From positions 1 to 6,586 of the forward strand of contig LIZU01000070.1 in NCBI GenBank assembly GCA_001302725.1: a stretch of 6,586 nucleotides of DNA, written 5' to 3'. The stretch is from a candidate division Zixibacteria bacterium DG_27. GTDB taxonomy: Bacteria > Zixibacteria > MSB-5A5 > DG-27. Positions 1 through 6,106 of the stretch are shown here, piece by piece (position 1 is the first letter of the stretch; every line of letters starts with the position of its first letter). A program made the translations under genes and the position numbers. The notes under the pieces are model-generated. The model was given only the letters and a program-made list of their open reading frames with translations. It was not told the origin of the DNA and ran no database searches.

Positions 1-1199
1 ACGCTTCTGACCTCGCCGCCTAAACCGACCTCCCCAAGAGCGATGCTCTTTGCATCGAAGGGCTTGTCCCACAGATTCGAGGCCACCGCAATCGCCACCG
101 CCAGATCCGAGGCCGGCTCCACAATCTTCACCCCTCCGGCGACGTTGACGAAGACATCGAAATTCTTGACCGCCAGGCCACCACGCTTCTCTAAGATTGC
201 CAGAAGTAACGCCACTCTCTTGGTATCGATGCCGGTGGAGACCCTCTGGGGAATGCCGTAACTGGTGTTGGTGACCAGAGCCTGAATTTCGAGGAGCAGA
301 GGACGAGTCCCCTCTACAGCACAGGTGGTCACCGAGCCGGAGGTGGCCTTCTCCTTTTCAGAGAGAAAGATTCTGGAGGGATCTCTCACCTCTTGCAGTC
401 CGGTTTCGGTCATCTCGAAGATTCCTACCTCCCCGGAGGGGCCGAAACGATTCTTCACCGTTCGAACGATGCGATAAAGATAATTCTTATCCCCCTCGAA
501 ATAGAGAACAGTGTCGACCATATGCTCTAAAACCTTCGGTCCCGCAATGACGCCCTCCTTGGTCACGTGCCCCACCAGAAATAGGGCAATACTCTCCCTT
601 TTGGTGAAATCGATGAGCTCGTAGGCGCACTCCCGAATCTGCCCGATTGTGCCTGGGGGCGAGAGTGAGTTAGGGGTCTGGGTGGTCTGGATGGAGTCGA
701 TCACTACCACCTGAGGCCTGTAATCCCTGATGGTGGCGACGATCGTGCCCAGATCGGTCTCTGTTAATATTCCTAGGCTCTCGGAGGGGACCTTAAGACG
801 ATCGGCGCGCAGCTTGATCTGTCTGGCGGATTCCTCCCCGGAGATGTAGAGAGATTTGTATCCGCCTCTGCAAATATCGTCCAGGGCTTGCAGCAGCAAG
901 GTCGATTTACCGATCCCCGGCTCCCCTCCGATCAGGATTGCGGAGCCGTAGACTATCCCCCCGCCGAGCACCCGCCTCAGCTCCCCGATGCCGATTCTGA
1001 TGCGCTCCTCCTGTCCCCCTTCGATTTTCGCTACTGCAACCGGACTGCCTGGAGCCGCTTTCGATTTTCTCTTGGGAGAGATCTGGAGTTTCTCTTCGGT
1101 GAAGCTGTTCCAGGCGTTACATTCGGGGCATTTCCCCATCCAGCGGGGGGAGATATAGCCACAGCTTTGACAGACGAAATGAGTTTTTTCTTTGGGCAT
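1..1199 (-). CDS. radA: DNA repair protein RadA (Sms), 3' end cut by the window edge
   Basis: RadA is a hexameric RecA-like ATPase that drives branch migration during recombinational repair. My minus-strand translation gives 399 codons without a stop; E. coli RadA has 460, so roughly the last 50-60 residues are missing. Seen in order: a four-cysteine zinc finger at residues 10-27 (CxxC, 10 residues, CxxC), Walker A GEPGIGKST at 92-100, Walker B VVVID at 164-168, the RadA-specific KNRFG motif at 249-253, and the Lon-like C-terminal domain, whose GEVGLGGEVR motif lies at about 389-398 against the edge. The ATG at 1199 is chosen because the zinc finger follows at once, as in the family. The start has only a weak GGGA ribosome site, and that site lies in the stem of a REP-like hairpin. 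It is the last visible gene of the unit, 85 nt after mlaF. Identification is secure. Confidence 0.97.
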   Translation of the reverse strand, partial: MPKEKTHFVCQSCGYISPRWMGKCPECNAWNSFTEEKLQISPKRKSKAAPGSPVAVAKIEGGQEERIRIGIGELRRVLGGGIVYGSAILIGGEPGIGKSTLLLQALDDICRGGYKSLYISGEESARQIKLRADRLKVPSESLGILTETDLGTIVATIRDYRPQVVVIDSIQTTQTPNSLSPPGTIGQIRECAYELIDFTKRESIALFLVGHVTKEGVIAGPKVLEHMVDTVLYFEGDKNYLYRIVRTVKNRFGPSGEVGIFEMTETGLQEVRDPSRIFLSEKEKATSGSVTTCAVEGTRPLLLEIQALVTNTSYGIPQRVSTGIDTKRVALLLAILEKRGGLAVKNFDVFVNVAGGVKIVEPASDLAVAIAVASNLWDKPFDAKSIALGEVGLGGEVRS

Positions 1200-1208
1200 T
1201 CTTAATTT

Positions 1209-1233
1209 CCCAGGTTGAGACAACCTGGGCTAC
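1209..1233 (-). repeat. REP-like palindrome, radA-proximal copy
   Basis: On the minus strand a GTAG tetranucleotide (1233-1230) is followed directly by a perfect hairpin: arm CCCAGGTTG (1229-1221), loop TCT, arm CAACCTGGG (1217-1209). A 5' GTAG foot in front of an imperfect or perfect palindrome is the known hallmark of REP elements mobilised by REP-associated tyrosine transposases (RAYTs). No RAYT gene is in the window. The stem ends 9 nt before the radA ATG and contains its only GGGA ribosome-site candidate. No T-run follows, so it is not a standard intrinsic terminator. Confidence 0.7.
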
Positions 1234-1247
1234 GGGTCTACGGATCC

Positions 1248-1272
1248 TCCAGGTTGAGACAACCTGGGCTAC
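1248..1272 (-). repeat. REP-like palindrome, mlaF-proximal copy
   Basis: This is a second copy in the same orientation, offset by 39 bp; positions 1249-1273 are identical to 1210-1234 over 25 bp. GTAG occupies 1272-1269, and the hairpin arms are CCAGGTTG (1267-1260) and CAACCTGG (1256-1249) with loop TCT. The outermost pair of the other copy is lost here (C at 1268 against A at 1248). The 14-bp spacer between the identical units contains a third CGTAG (1242-1238), which looks like the start of another, truncated unit. The two copies end 12 nt from the mlaF stop. Confidence 0.7.
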
Positions 1273-1284
1273 GTTATGGATTTG

Positions 1285-2031
1285 TTACACTGCTTTGATT
1301 ATTCCCGTGGCTTTACCTTCGACGAACTGTCGGACTATGGGATCGTCGGTACTCTTGACCTCCTCCGGAGTACCGACAAAGATGATCTTCCCCTCGTAAA
1401 TCATGGCGATGCGGTTGGATATCTTGTAGGCGGAGACAATGTCGTGGGTGACCGCAATGGAGGTGACGTTCAACTCATTTTTCATTCGGATTATTAGGTA
1501 GTTTATGGCGTCGGCCATGATGGGGTCAAGGCCGGTGGTGGGTTCATCGTAGAGGATATATTCCGGATTCATGGCGATGGCGCGCGCCAAGCCCACCCGC
1601 TTCTTCATACCGCCGGAGAGTTCCGCCGGCTTCACGTCTTCTACGCCTCTTAAGCCGACTAAGCGGAGCTTCTCATTGACGATCCCTCTTATCTCATCTT
1701 CCGGCAATTTGGTGTGTTCGCGCAGTCCCAGACCGACGTTCTCCTCCACGGTCATGGAATCGAAAAGGGCCGAACTCTGAAAGAGCATCCCGAACCTCTG
1801 CCGGAGTTTCACAAGCTTTTCGTTCTTGTACAGGGTGATGTCCTCGCCATCAATTAAAATTCTCCCGCTATCCGGCTTGACCAATCCGATGATATGCTTC
1901 AGGAGGACCGATTTGCCGCCACCACTCCTGCCGATGATGGTGGTCGTTTCCCCCTTATTGATGGTTAGATTGACCCCATCCAAGACTTTGTTGTCCCCGA
2001 AGCTCTTGTGGAGGTCGACGATTTCAATCAT
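1285..2031 (-). CDS. mlaF: MlaF-type ABC transporter ATP-binding protein (lipid transport)
   Basis: This is the cytoplasmic ATPase of an Mla/MCE-type importer or exporter that moves phospholipids between inner and outer membranes; it should pair with the MlaE permease encoded just upstream. The 248-residue protein has every ABC ATPase motif: Walker A GRSGGGKS (34-41), Q-loop Q85 in FGMLFQSSALFDSMTV, signature LSGGM (138-142), Walker B with catalytic glutamate YILYDEP (158-164, E163), D-loop GLDP (167-170) and switch histidine H196. The Q-loop context and the ending (FVEGKATG) are typical of the MlaF/Ttg2A subfamily rather than generic importers. Its ATG overlaps the TGA of the PIN-like gene in ATGA and has no strong ribosome site of its own, so translation is probably coupled to that gene. 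No mlaD or mlaB follows; radA comes next. Confidence 0.95.
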   Translation of the reverse strand: MIEIVDLHKSFGDNKVLDGVNLTINKGETTTIIGRSGGGKSVLLKHIIGLVKPDSGRILIDGEDITLYKNEKLVKLRQRFGMLFQSSALFDSMTVEENVGLGLREHTKLPEDEIRGIVNEKLRLVGLRGVEDVKPAELSGGMKKRVGLARAIAMNPEYILYDEPTTGLDPIMADAINYLIIRMKNELNVTSIAVTHDIVSAYKISNRIAMIYEGKIIFVGTPEEVKSTDDPIVRQFVEGKATGIIKAV

Positions 2032-2942
2032 TGCTCTTGCATCGCGAGTAACATCTTCTCGAACCTGCCTCTCTGAGGCGCGCGGGGAGACAGATACTCT
2101 AACTCGGAGACCTCATCCAACATGATGCAAGCGTTCCCAAGCTCATCTGAAGCAGACTCGTAAAGCCCTTTGAGATCGTTGTTGTTCGTAACAAAATAAT
2201 CTAAAAGATCCAGGTAGATGACGTGTCCGATGTTGAAATAGTCGCTCTCGTCTGGCGCCGTTCCCTGTCTGAACATCATTTCGTGATAAGTTCTCTGAAT
2301 GTCGATGAAGTATCTTACCGGTGCTATCTTCTCATAGGCGACAACGTGGCCCAGCCGGTTGGCATAGCTCGGCAACCGGTGATGGATCTTGCAGGTTTCC
2401 CACAACTGCTGTCTTATTATGTCAGATGAGGATTCGTGAGATAACAGGCTCAGGATCGGGTCTTCGGGGCCGGGCAGCTTCTCGAGGCCCAATGCCTCTT
2501 TTATACGATCGCGAGTATCACTGGCAGATTCAATCCAGTCCTGCTTGAAACCTTCTAGGTAGTTTTTGAGAAAATCTATGTTGTCCTTAATCTCGTTGTA
2601 GCTTTTGGCCTCGGGGACAAGGGAAACCATTTTTACCCAGTCAATTGTCAGCTTGGGCAGACTCATTCCCCAAAAATGGGCAACCGCCCGGCGCATGCGC
2701 TCCCAGTTGTCCTCCAGGACATAGTTGGAGCAGAAATCGCCGATAAATCTGAGCGAGTTTTTACATTCGTCAAACTGCTCTTCCCCTTCGACCAGATAGA
2801 TCAGCTCATGAAGGTTATGGGCGGTGAAATAGACATTGAGCTTCCCTTCGGATTTCAACCTCCTGAGTTCGGCCAGCTTTTCGGGATAAAGCCCCCTCGA
2901 TAATCGACAGAGAAGATCCGTATCTAGATAGATATTGAGCAT
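2028..2942 (-). CDS. PIN-like domain protein of unknown role, between mlaE and mlaF
   Basis: I do not recognise a named family. Numbering from the chosen ATG (304 residues), the N-terminus MLNIYLDTDLL gives an Asp at 7 after a beta strand, YFTAHNLHELIYL gives Glu 46, and near the C-terminus SDYFNIGHVIYLDLLDYFVT gives Asp 234. This is followed by VTNNNDL (251-257), with Asn 254 at the usual fourth acidic position and Asp 256 two residues on. That order (D, E, D, then T-x-D/N) is the PIN ribonuclease pattern; enteric VapC toxins also carry T-N-N there. Unlike a usual PIN domain of about 130 residues, about 150 mostly helical residues separate the second and third motifs. The ATG at 2942 is preferred over 2957 because GGAGGG lies 7 nt before it. 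The TGA overlaps the mlaF start. No antitoxin-like gene is adjacent. The PIN assignment is inference from motifs; RNA cleavage is unproven. Confidence 0.65.
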   Translation of the reverse strand: MLNIYLDTDLLCRLSRGLYPEKLAELRRLKSEGKLNVYFTAHNLHELIYLVEGEEQFDECKNSLRFIGDFCSNYVLEDNWERMRRAVAHFWGMSLPKLTIDWVKMVSLVPEAKSYNEIKDNIDFLKNYLEGFKQDWIESASDTRDRIKEALGLEKLPGPEDPILSLLSHESSSDIIRQQLWETCKIHHRLPSYANRLGHVVAYEKIAPVRYFIDIQRTYHEMMFRQGTAPDESDYFNIGHVIYLDLLDYFVTNNNDLKGLYESASDELGNACIMLDEVSELEYLSPRAPQRGRFEKMLLAMQEQ

Positions 2943-2989
2943 CGCAAGTCCCTCCATTTTCCATCTTCGTTAACCCCTAGTATCAGCAT
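2924..2989 (-). other. candidate 21-residue leader ORF overlapping the PIN gene start
   Basis: ATG at 2989 opens a 21-codon frame (begins MLILGVNEDGKW) that ends at TAG 2926-2924, out of frame with and overlapping the PIN gene start at 2942. A strong site AAGGAG (3004-2999) lies 9 nt upstream of this ATG, between the mlaE stop and the ORF. A ribosome ending at 2924 would be 16-18 nt past the PIN start, so coupling by re-initiation is possible. There is no homology I recognise; it may be only a ribosome loading site, or a chance ORF. Confidence 0.3.
2950..2955 (-). promoter_or_regulatory. Shine-Dalgarno site of the PIN-like gene
   Basis: GGAGGG on the minus strand is followed by 7 nt and then the ATG at 2942. 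An upstream in-frame ATG at 2957 contains part of this site, which argues that 2942 is the true start. The resulting protein begins MLNIYLD, a typical PIN N-terminus. Confidence 0.75.
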
Positions 2990-3016
2990 CTTTAGACTCT
3001 CCTTCCACAAGACACA

Positions 3017-3793
3017 TCATCCGAAAAGGAAACTGGCAATAACATAATCGGCGACCAAAATTAAAACCGAAGATATGACCACTGCCTTGGTGGTTGAAGT
3101 TCCGACCCCTTCTGCGCCTCCGGTGGTCTTGAATCCCTGATAACAGCCGATGGTGGCGATGATCCCCCCGAAGATGAAGGCTTTGAACAATCCCGCAAAC
3201 AGATCTGACAGGTGGAAGAACATCTTCAGCCCGCTCAAGAAGGTGTGGGCGCTCACATCTACGAAGACAACTGCCACCACCAGCGCTCCCAGGATGGCGA
3301 CAAGATCCGAAAACAGCACCAAAATCGGCAGCATCGTTATCCCGGAGATGAAGCGGGGAACTACCAGATAGTGAATGGGGTCTATAGCTAAGGTCTCCAA
3401 GGCGTCTATCTGCTCGGTGACCTTCATGGTTCCCAGCTCGGCGGCGATGGCGGCGCCCACCCGCCCGGCCACGACCAGGGCGGTCAACACCGGCCCCAGC
3501 TCTATCACCACTGCCTTCCCCACCGCCGTCCCCAAGTATCTCATGGGGACGTAGTTGTGAAACTGATAGGCAGCCTGAACCGAGGAGACCGCCCCGGTGA
3601 ATATGGAGACGAAGATGATCAGAGGCAGGGAGTTCACCCCGATGAAGACCATCTGCTCTACGGTGAGGTGGAAATTCTTGAAAAGCCGGGGCAGGTTGAA
3701 GACTATCGCCTTTAGGAGAATCGCCACCCCGCCGACGTCGGTGAAGAAACCGAGGGCCTTACTTCCTATGTAGCTTACCAGTCCCATCCCCAT
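3017..3793 (-). CDS. mlaE: MlaE-type ABC transporter permease (lipid transport)
   Basis: This is the inner-membrane permease of the Mla/MCE phospholipid transporter, expected to form a dimer with two MlaF subunits. The 258-residue length is normal. Family hallmarks are ELGPVLTALVVAGR at 98-111 and the following conserved stretch AAELGTMKVTEQIDALE (117-133), which forms the cytoplasmic contact with the ATPase. An N-terminal amphipathic or interfacial helix (about 14-34) precedes hydrophobic segments at about 48-72, 90-118, 148-175, 205-220 and 236-256. The start could be the ATG at 3793 or the one at 3787 two codons later; neither has a clear ribosome site, and in-frame reading upstream meets TAA without another start. 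A mini-ORF with a good site overlaps the start and may couple translation. It follows dnaB by about 120 nt, and the PIN-like gene follows it. Confidence 0.96.
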   Translation of the reverse strand: MGMGLVSYIGSKALGFFTDVGGVAILLKAIVFNLPRLFKNFHLTVEQMVFIGVNSLPLIIFVSIFTGAVSSVQAAYQFHNYVPMRYLGTAVGKAVVIELGPVLTALVVAGRVGAAIAAELGTMKVTEQIDALETLAIDPIHYLVVPRFISGITMLPILVLFSDLVAILGALVVAVVFVDVSAHTFLSGLKMFFHLSDLFAGLFKAFIFGGIIATIGCYQGFKTTGGAEGVGTSTTKAVVISSVLILVADYVIASFLFG

Positions 3794-3810
3794 TTCGGGC
3801 AGAGCGCCAT
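3775..3810 (-). other. candidate 11-residue mini-ORF overlapping the mlaE start
   Basis: ATG at 3810 is preceded by AGGGG (3824-3820) with 9 nt spacing, the best ribosome site in the dnaB-mlaE gap. It encodes MALCPKWGWDW and stops at TAA 3777-3775, just past and out of frame with the mlaE ATGs at 3793 and 3787, which lack their own sites. The three tryptophans arise from reading the mlaE start region in another frame, so a tryptophan-sensing role is not implied. It could serve translational coupling; alternatively it is chance, or a sign of a misplaced mlaE start. Confidence 0.25.
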
Positions 3811-3878
3811 CGAGAGGTTCCCCTGAGCTTGGCCGTTAGCTCTCCATAGAGGATATCGGCTCAAACCTATGTTTCTGT

Positions 3879-3908
3879 GCCTGCCCGGCCAGGGCCTGCC
3901 CGGCCAGG
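3879..3908 (+). repeat. perfect 15-bp tandem duplication after dnaB
   Basis: GCCTGCCCGGCCAGG occurs twice head to tail (3879-3893 and 3894-3908) in the dnaB-mlaE gap, starting 8 nt after the dnaB stop on the transcribed strand. In the transcript it can fold as GGCCGGG (3905-3899), loop CAGG, then CCC, a bulged U and GGCC (3894-3887). The duplication itself creates this stem. No U-run follows, so a terminator is not supported; it may slow RNA decay or weaken read-through. Confidence 0.75.
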
Positions 3909-3916
3909 GTGGGAAA

Positions 3917-5350
3917 TCAAAATGGCGTCCCGCCTTCCTTCTCCATCTCTTCGGCCGGGGGAGTCTCAGTGTGTATGGTATCAAGTTTCTCGAAGCGTGT
4001 ATATTCCGGTATGAAGGCCAGCGGCACGAATCCTGTGGGACCGTTTCTCTGCTTGCCGATTAGCACTTCGGCATAGCTGTCCATGCGCATGTTTGTCTTC
4101 AGGACATCTCGGCGGTATTTTTCGGCGAGTTCCTCACCGTATTTTATGGGACGGTATATGAACATCACCACATCGGCGTCCTGCTCTATCGCTCCGGATT
4201 CTCTCAGATCCGCCAGTTGCGGCTTCATATAACCGCCCCTTATCTCTGATTGCCGAGAGAGCTGGGAAAGAGCCATCACCGGGAGGCTCAACTCCTTTGC
4301 TAAGTTCTTGAGAGACCGGGAAATGTACGCGATCTCCTGCTGGCGATTCTCGGCACCCCGCGGTCCCTGCATCAATTGCATGTAGTCGACGATGACCAGG
4401 CCGATATCCTTCTGAGATTTCAAGCGCCGGGCCTTGGCTTTCAGCTCGATGACCGAGATGGCGGCGGCATCGTCCACGTATATGGGTGCCTCTGAGAGGG
4501 GCCCCACTGCGATCGAGAGGTTGGTCCACTGGTAGTCCTTCAGTCTGCCTCGACGCAGAAGATTGCTGGAGACCTTGGCGCGGCTGCACAACATCCTCTG
4601 AGCCAACTGCTCCTTGGACATCTCCAGAGAGAAGATCGCGACCGGAATCTTCTCTTCTAAGGCCAAATGCTCAGCCACGTTCAGACAGAAAGCGGTCTTT
4701 CCCATAGCGGGGCGACCGGCGACAACGATCAAATCCGCGGGTTGCAACCCTGCGGTCAGATCATCTAATTTGTCAAAGCCGGTGGAGAGGCCGGTCAGGG
4801 TGCCGCCTTTCTCGGCGTATTCATCCAGGTCTTGCATGGTCTGGGGGAGAATATCCCTCAGGCTCACAAAGCTCTGTTTGAGGTGCTTTTCCTTTATGCT
4901 GAAGATCTTCTGCTCCGATAAGTCTAACAAGCTGTCGGGCTCTTGAGTGGGGTCGTAGCAGAGATTGATTATGTCGGTGCAGGTGCTCATGAGCTGGTTT
5001 AAGGTGGCTTTCTCCAAGATGATTCTGGCGTGGTGTTCGATGTTGGCGGCACTGGCCACCAGCTCCGTCAAGGTTACCAGATAGGAGCGACCTCCGATCT
5101 CCTCTAACTGCCCCCGGTGGCTCAGCTCCTCGCTCAAGGTGATGAGGTCCACCGGCTCCTTGCGGTCGTAAAGCGAGACACAGGCGTTGAAAATCTTGCG
5201 GTGGACGTCACGATAGAAACAGTCCTCGCCGATTATCTCTATACATTTTCCGATGGCATCGCCGTCCAGGAGAAAGGCTCCCAGAATCGCCTGCTCCACA
5301 TCGACGGCCTGCGGTGGGGTTCTTTCGAGAATCTGTTTTTCAGCTTCCAT
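3917..5350 (-). CDS. dnaB: replicative DNA helicase DnaB
   Basis: DnaB is the hexameric 5'-3' helicase that unwinds DNA at the replication fork and interacts with primase. From the ATG at 5350 it has 477 residues, a normal length. The N-terminal domain (about 10-110) starts with PPQAVDVEQAILGAFL. After a linker, the RecA-like domain shows Walker A GRPAMGKT (212-219), FSLEMS with catalytic Glu 243, Walker B LVIVDYMQLM (Asp 322), LSQLSRQSE and the QLADLRESGAIEQDADVV block, and GKQRNGPTG (432-440) carrying the lysine and arginine finger. The stretch before the last motif seems a few residues longer than in common homologues. There is no intein in the usual insertion sites. A GTG at 5362, overlapping the udg stop as GTGA, would add four residues; ATG 5350 is preferred because GGTGA lies 8 nt before it. 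Identification is secure. Confidence 0.97.
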   Translation of the reverse strand: MEAEKQILERTPPQAVDVEQAILGAFLLDGDAIGKCIEIIGEDCFYRDVHRKIFNACVSLYDRKEPVDLITLSEELSHRGQLEEIGGRSYLVTLTELVASAANIEHHARIILEKATLNQLMSTCTDIINLCYDPTQEPDSLLDLSEQKIFSIKEKHLKQSFVSLRDILPQTMQDLDEYAEKGGTLTGLSTGFDKLDDLTAGLQPADLIVVAGRPAMGKTAFCLNVAEHLALEEKIPVAIFSLEMSKEQLAQRMLCSRAKVSSNLLRRGRLKDYQWTNLSIAVGPLSEAPIYVDDAAAISVIELKAKARRLKSQKDIGLVIVDYMQLMQGPRGAENRQQEIAYISRSLKNLAKELSLPVMALSQLSRQSEIRGGYMKPQLADLRESGAIEQDADVVMFIYRPIKYGEELAEKYRRDVLKTNMRMDSYAEVLIGKQRNGPTGFVPLAFIPEYTRFEKLDTIHTETPPAEEMEKEGGTPF

Positions 5351-5358
5351 ATTACCAC

Positions 5359-5363
5359 TCACC
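5359..5363 (-). promoter_or_regulatory. Shine-Dalgarno site favouring the dnaB ATG at 5350
   Basis: GGTGA, which matches the anti-Shine-Dalgarno complement AGGAGGTGA, is followed by 8 nt and ATG 5350. For the alternative GTG at 5362 the only purine run (GAAGG) abuts the start codon, which is too close. The site overlaps the TGA of udg. Confidence 0.5.
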
Positions 5364-6102
5364 CTTCGTCATAGAACTTGAAGTTCTCGCCGGTCATCTT
5401 ATCATAATAGCGTCTCAAGATCTTCATGTCCTCCCAGGTCGGTTTCTTGAACTGGGGATTCCTCAACAGAGCCGCGGTGTGATAGGTCACTAAGAATGGG
5501 TAACCGTTGAAGTCGTGGAAGCGTCCTCGCAGCTTGCTCATGGGAAGGTTGGTCTTCAAAAGCGTCTGGGCCGCAACCCTCCCCAAAGCGACGATGATTT
5601 TTGGTTTGATAACGTCAATCTGCTGGTAGAGGTGAGGCAGGCAGGCCTCGATCTCCCCCGGCAGCGGGTCCCGATTCTCCGGAGGCCGGCACTTCAAGAT
5701 GTTGCCTATATAGACCTCCTCCCTTTTCAGGCCGATAGCGGTTAGAATCCTGTTCAGCAGTTGCCCCGCGCGACCGACGAAGGGCTCGCCCTGCAAATCC
5801 TCCTCCCTCCCCGGAGCCTCCCCGATGAACATTATCAAAGAGGAGGCGCTACCGGTTCCAAAGACGTAGTTGGTTTTACCTTCGTGCAGACCACACTTGG
5901 TGCAATCCCTGCTGGAGTCATAGAGCTCCTTCAAAAGCTCACTTTTCTCTTGTGGAGATTTTTCGATACTGTCGAAAAGTCCTGGAGAGAGGTAAAGCTC
6001 CTCTTCCCCCAGCTGTTTTCTCTGGCGGAGATAACGGGCTGCCAGCTCCAGCGGGTCTTCCTGGGAATGAGACTCTTCAGACCCTGGTGGATTCTCCTTC
6101 AT
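5359..6102 (-). CDS. udg: family 4 (iron-sulfur) uracil-DNA glycosylase
   Basis: This enzyme removes uracil that arises in DNA by cytosine deamination or misincorporation, the first step of base excision repair. The 247-residue protein has the four cysteines of the [4Fe-4S] cluster: C67 and C70 (CTKCGL), C138 (LKCRPP) and C154. The uracil-binding motif GEAPGREEDLQGEPFVGRAG runs from 94 to 113, with ENRDP at 142-146. The second active-site motif is HTAALLRNP (208-216); family members usually have HPA here, so Thr 209 is a mild oddity, while the histidine and LLRNP are intact. Residues 1-60 are a charged extension, longer than in compact thermophile homologues. Its ATG lies 4 nt after the coaBC stop, with only an AAGAAG-type purine run upstream, and its stop abuts dnaB. 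This arrangement implies co-transcription and coupling. Confidence 0.95.
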   Translation of the reverse strand: MKENPPGSEESHSQEDPLELAARYLRQRKQLGEEELYLSPGLFDSIEKSPQEKSELLKELYDSSRDCTKCGLHEGKTNYVFGTGSASSLIMFIGEAPGREEDLQGEPFVGRAGQLLNRILTAIGLKREEVYIGNILKCRPPENRDPLPGEIEACLPHLYQQIDVIKPKIIVALGRVAAQTLLKTNLPMSKLRGRFHDFNGYPFLVTYHTAALLRNPQFKKPTWEDMKILRRYYDKMTGENFKFYDEG

Positions 6103-6106
6103 CTTC

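Noticed and set aside
1010..1025. Possible frameshift in radA between the zinc finger and the ATPase domain
   Set aside because: The run of five C at 1015-1019 keeps the frame continuous (KIEGGQEERIRIG). A shift appears only if one base is miscounted.
888..1205. Plus-strand ORF of 105 codons
   Set aside because: It lies antisense to the conserved radA zinc-finger and Walker A region and shows no recognisable domain.
1209..1273. CRISPR array or intrinsic terminator
   Set aside because: Only two repeats are present, the spacer is 14 bp and the repeats are palindromic with GTAG feet, unlike a CRISPR array. No T-run follows either hairpin on the transcribed strand.
2028..2989. Classic VapBC toxin-antitoxin module
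   Set aside because: The protein is more than twice the size of a VapC, and the upstream 21-residue ORF is too short for an antitoxin and has no DNA-binding features.
3794..3878. Riboswitch or structured leader upstream of mlaE
   Set aside because: A weak 5-bp stem (GAGCT/AGCTC, 3842-3838 with 3829-3825) is present, but I could not match the region to any known riboswitch core such as those for cyclic-di-GMP or fluoride.
3775..3984. Minus-strand ORF of 69 codons spanning the dnaB-mlaE gap
   Set aside because: It overlaps the dnaB 3' end and has a Pro/Arg/Trp-rich composition partly produced by the tandem repeat. Only the internal 11-codon frame with its own ribosome site was kept, as a weak candidate.
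4134..4589. Minus-strand ORF of 151 codons in another frame within dnaB
   Set aside because: dnaB in the true frame carries all helicase motifs across this stretch. The alternative product has low-complexity, Arg/Gly-rich composition typical of a shadow frame.
4640..4720. Intein insertion in dnaB
   Set aside because: The Walker A region and all downstream motifs are contiguous and the protein has normal length.
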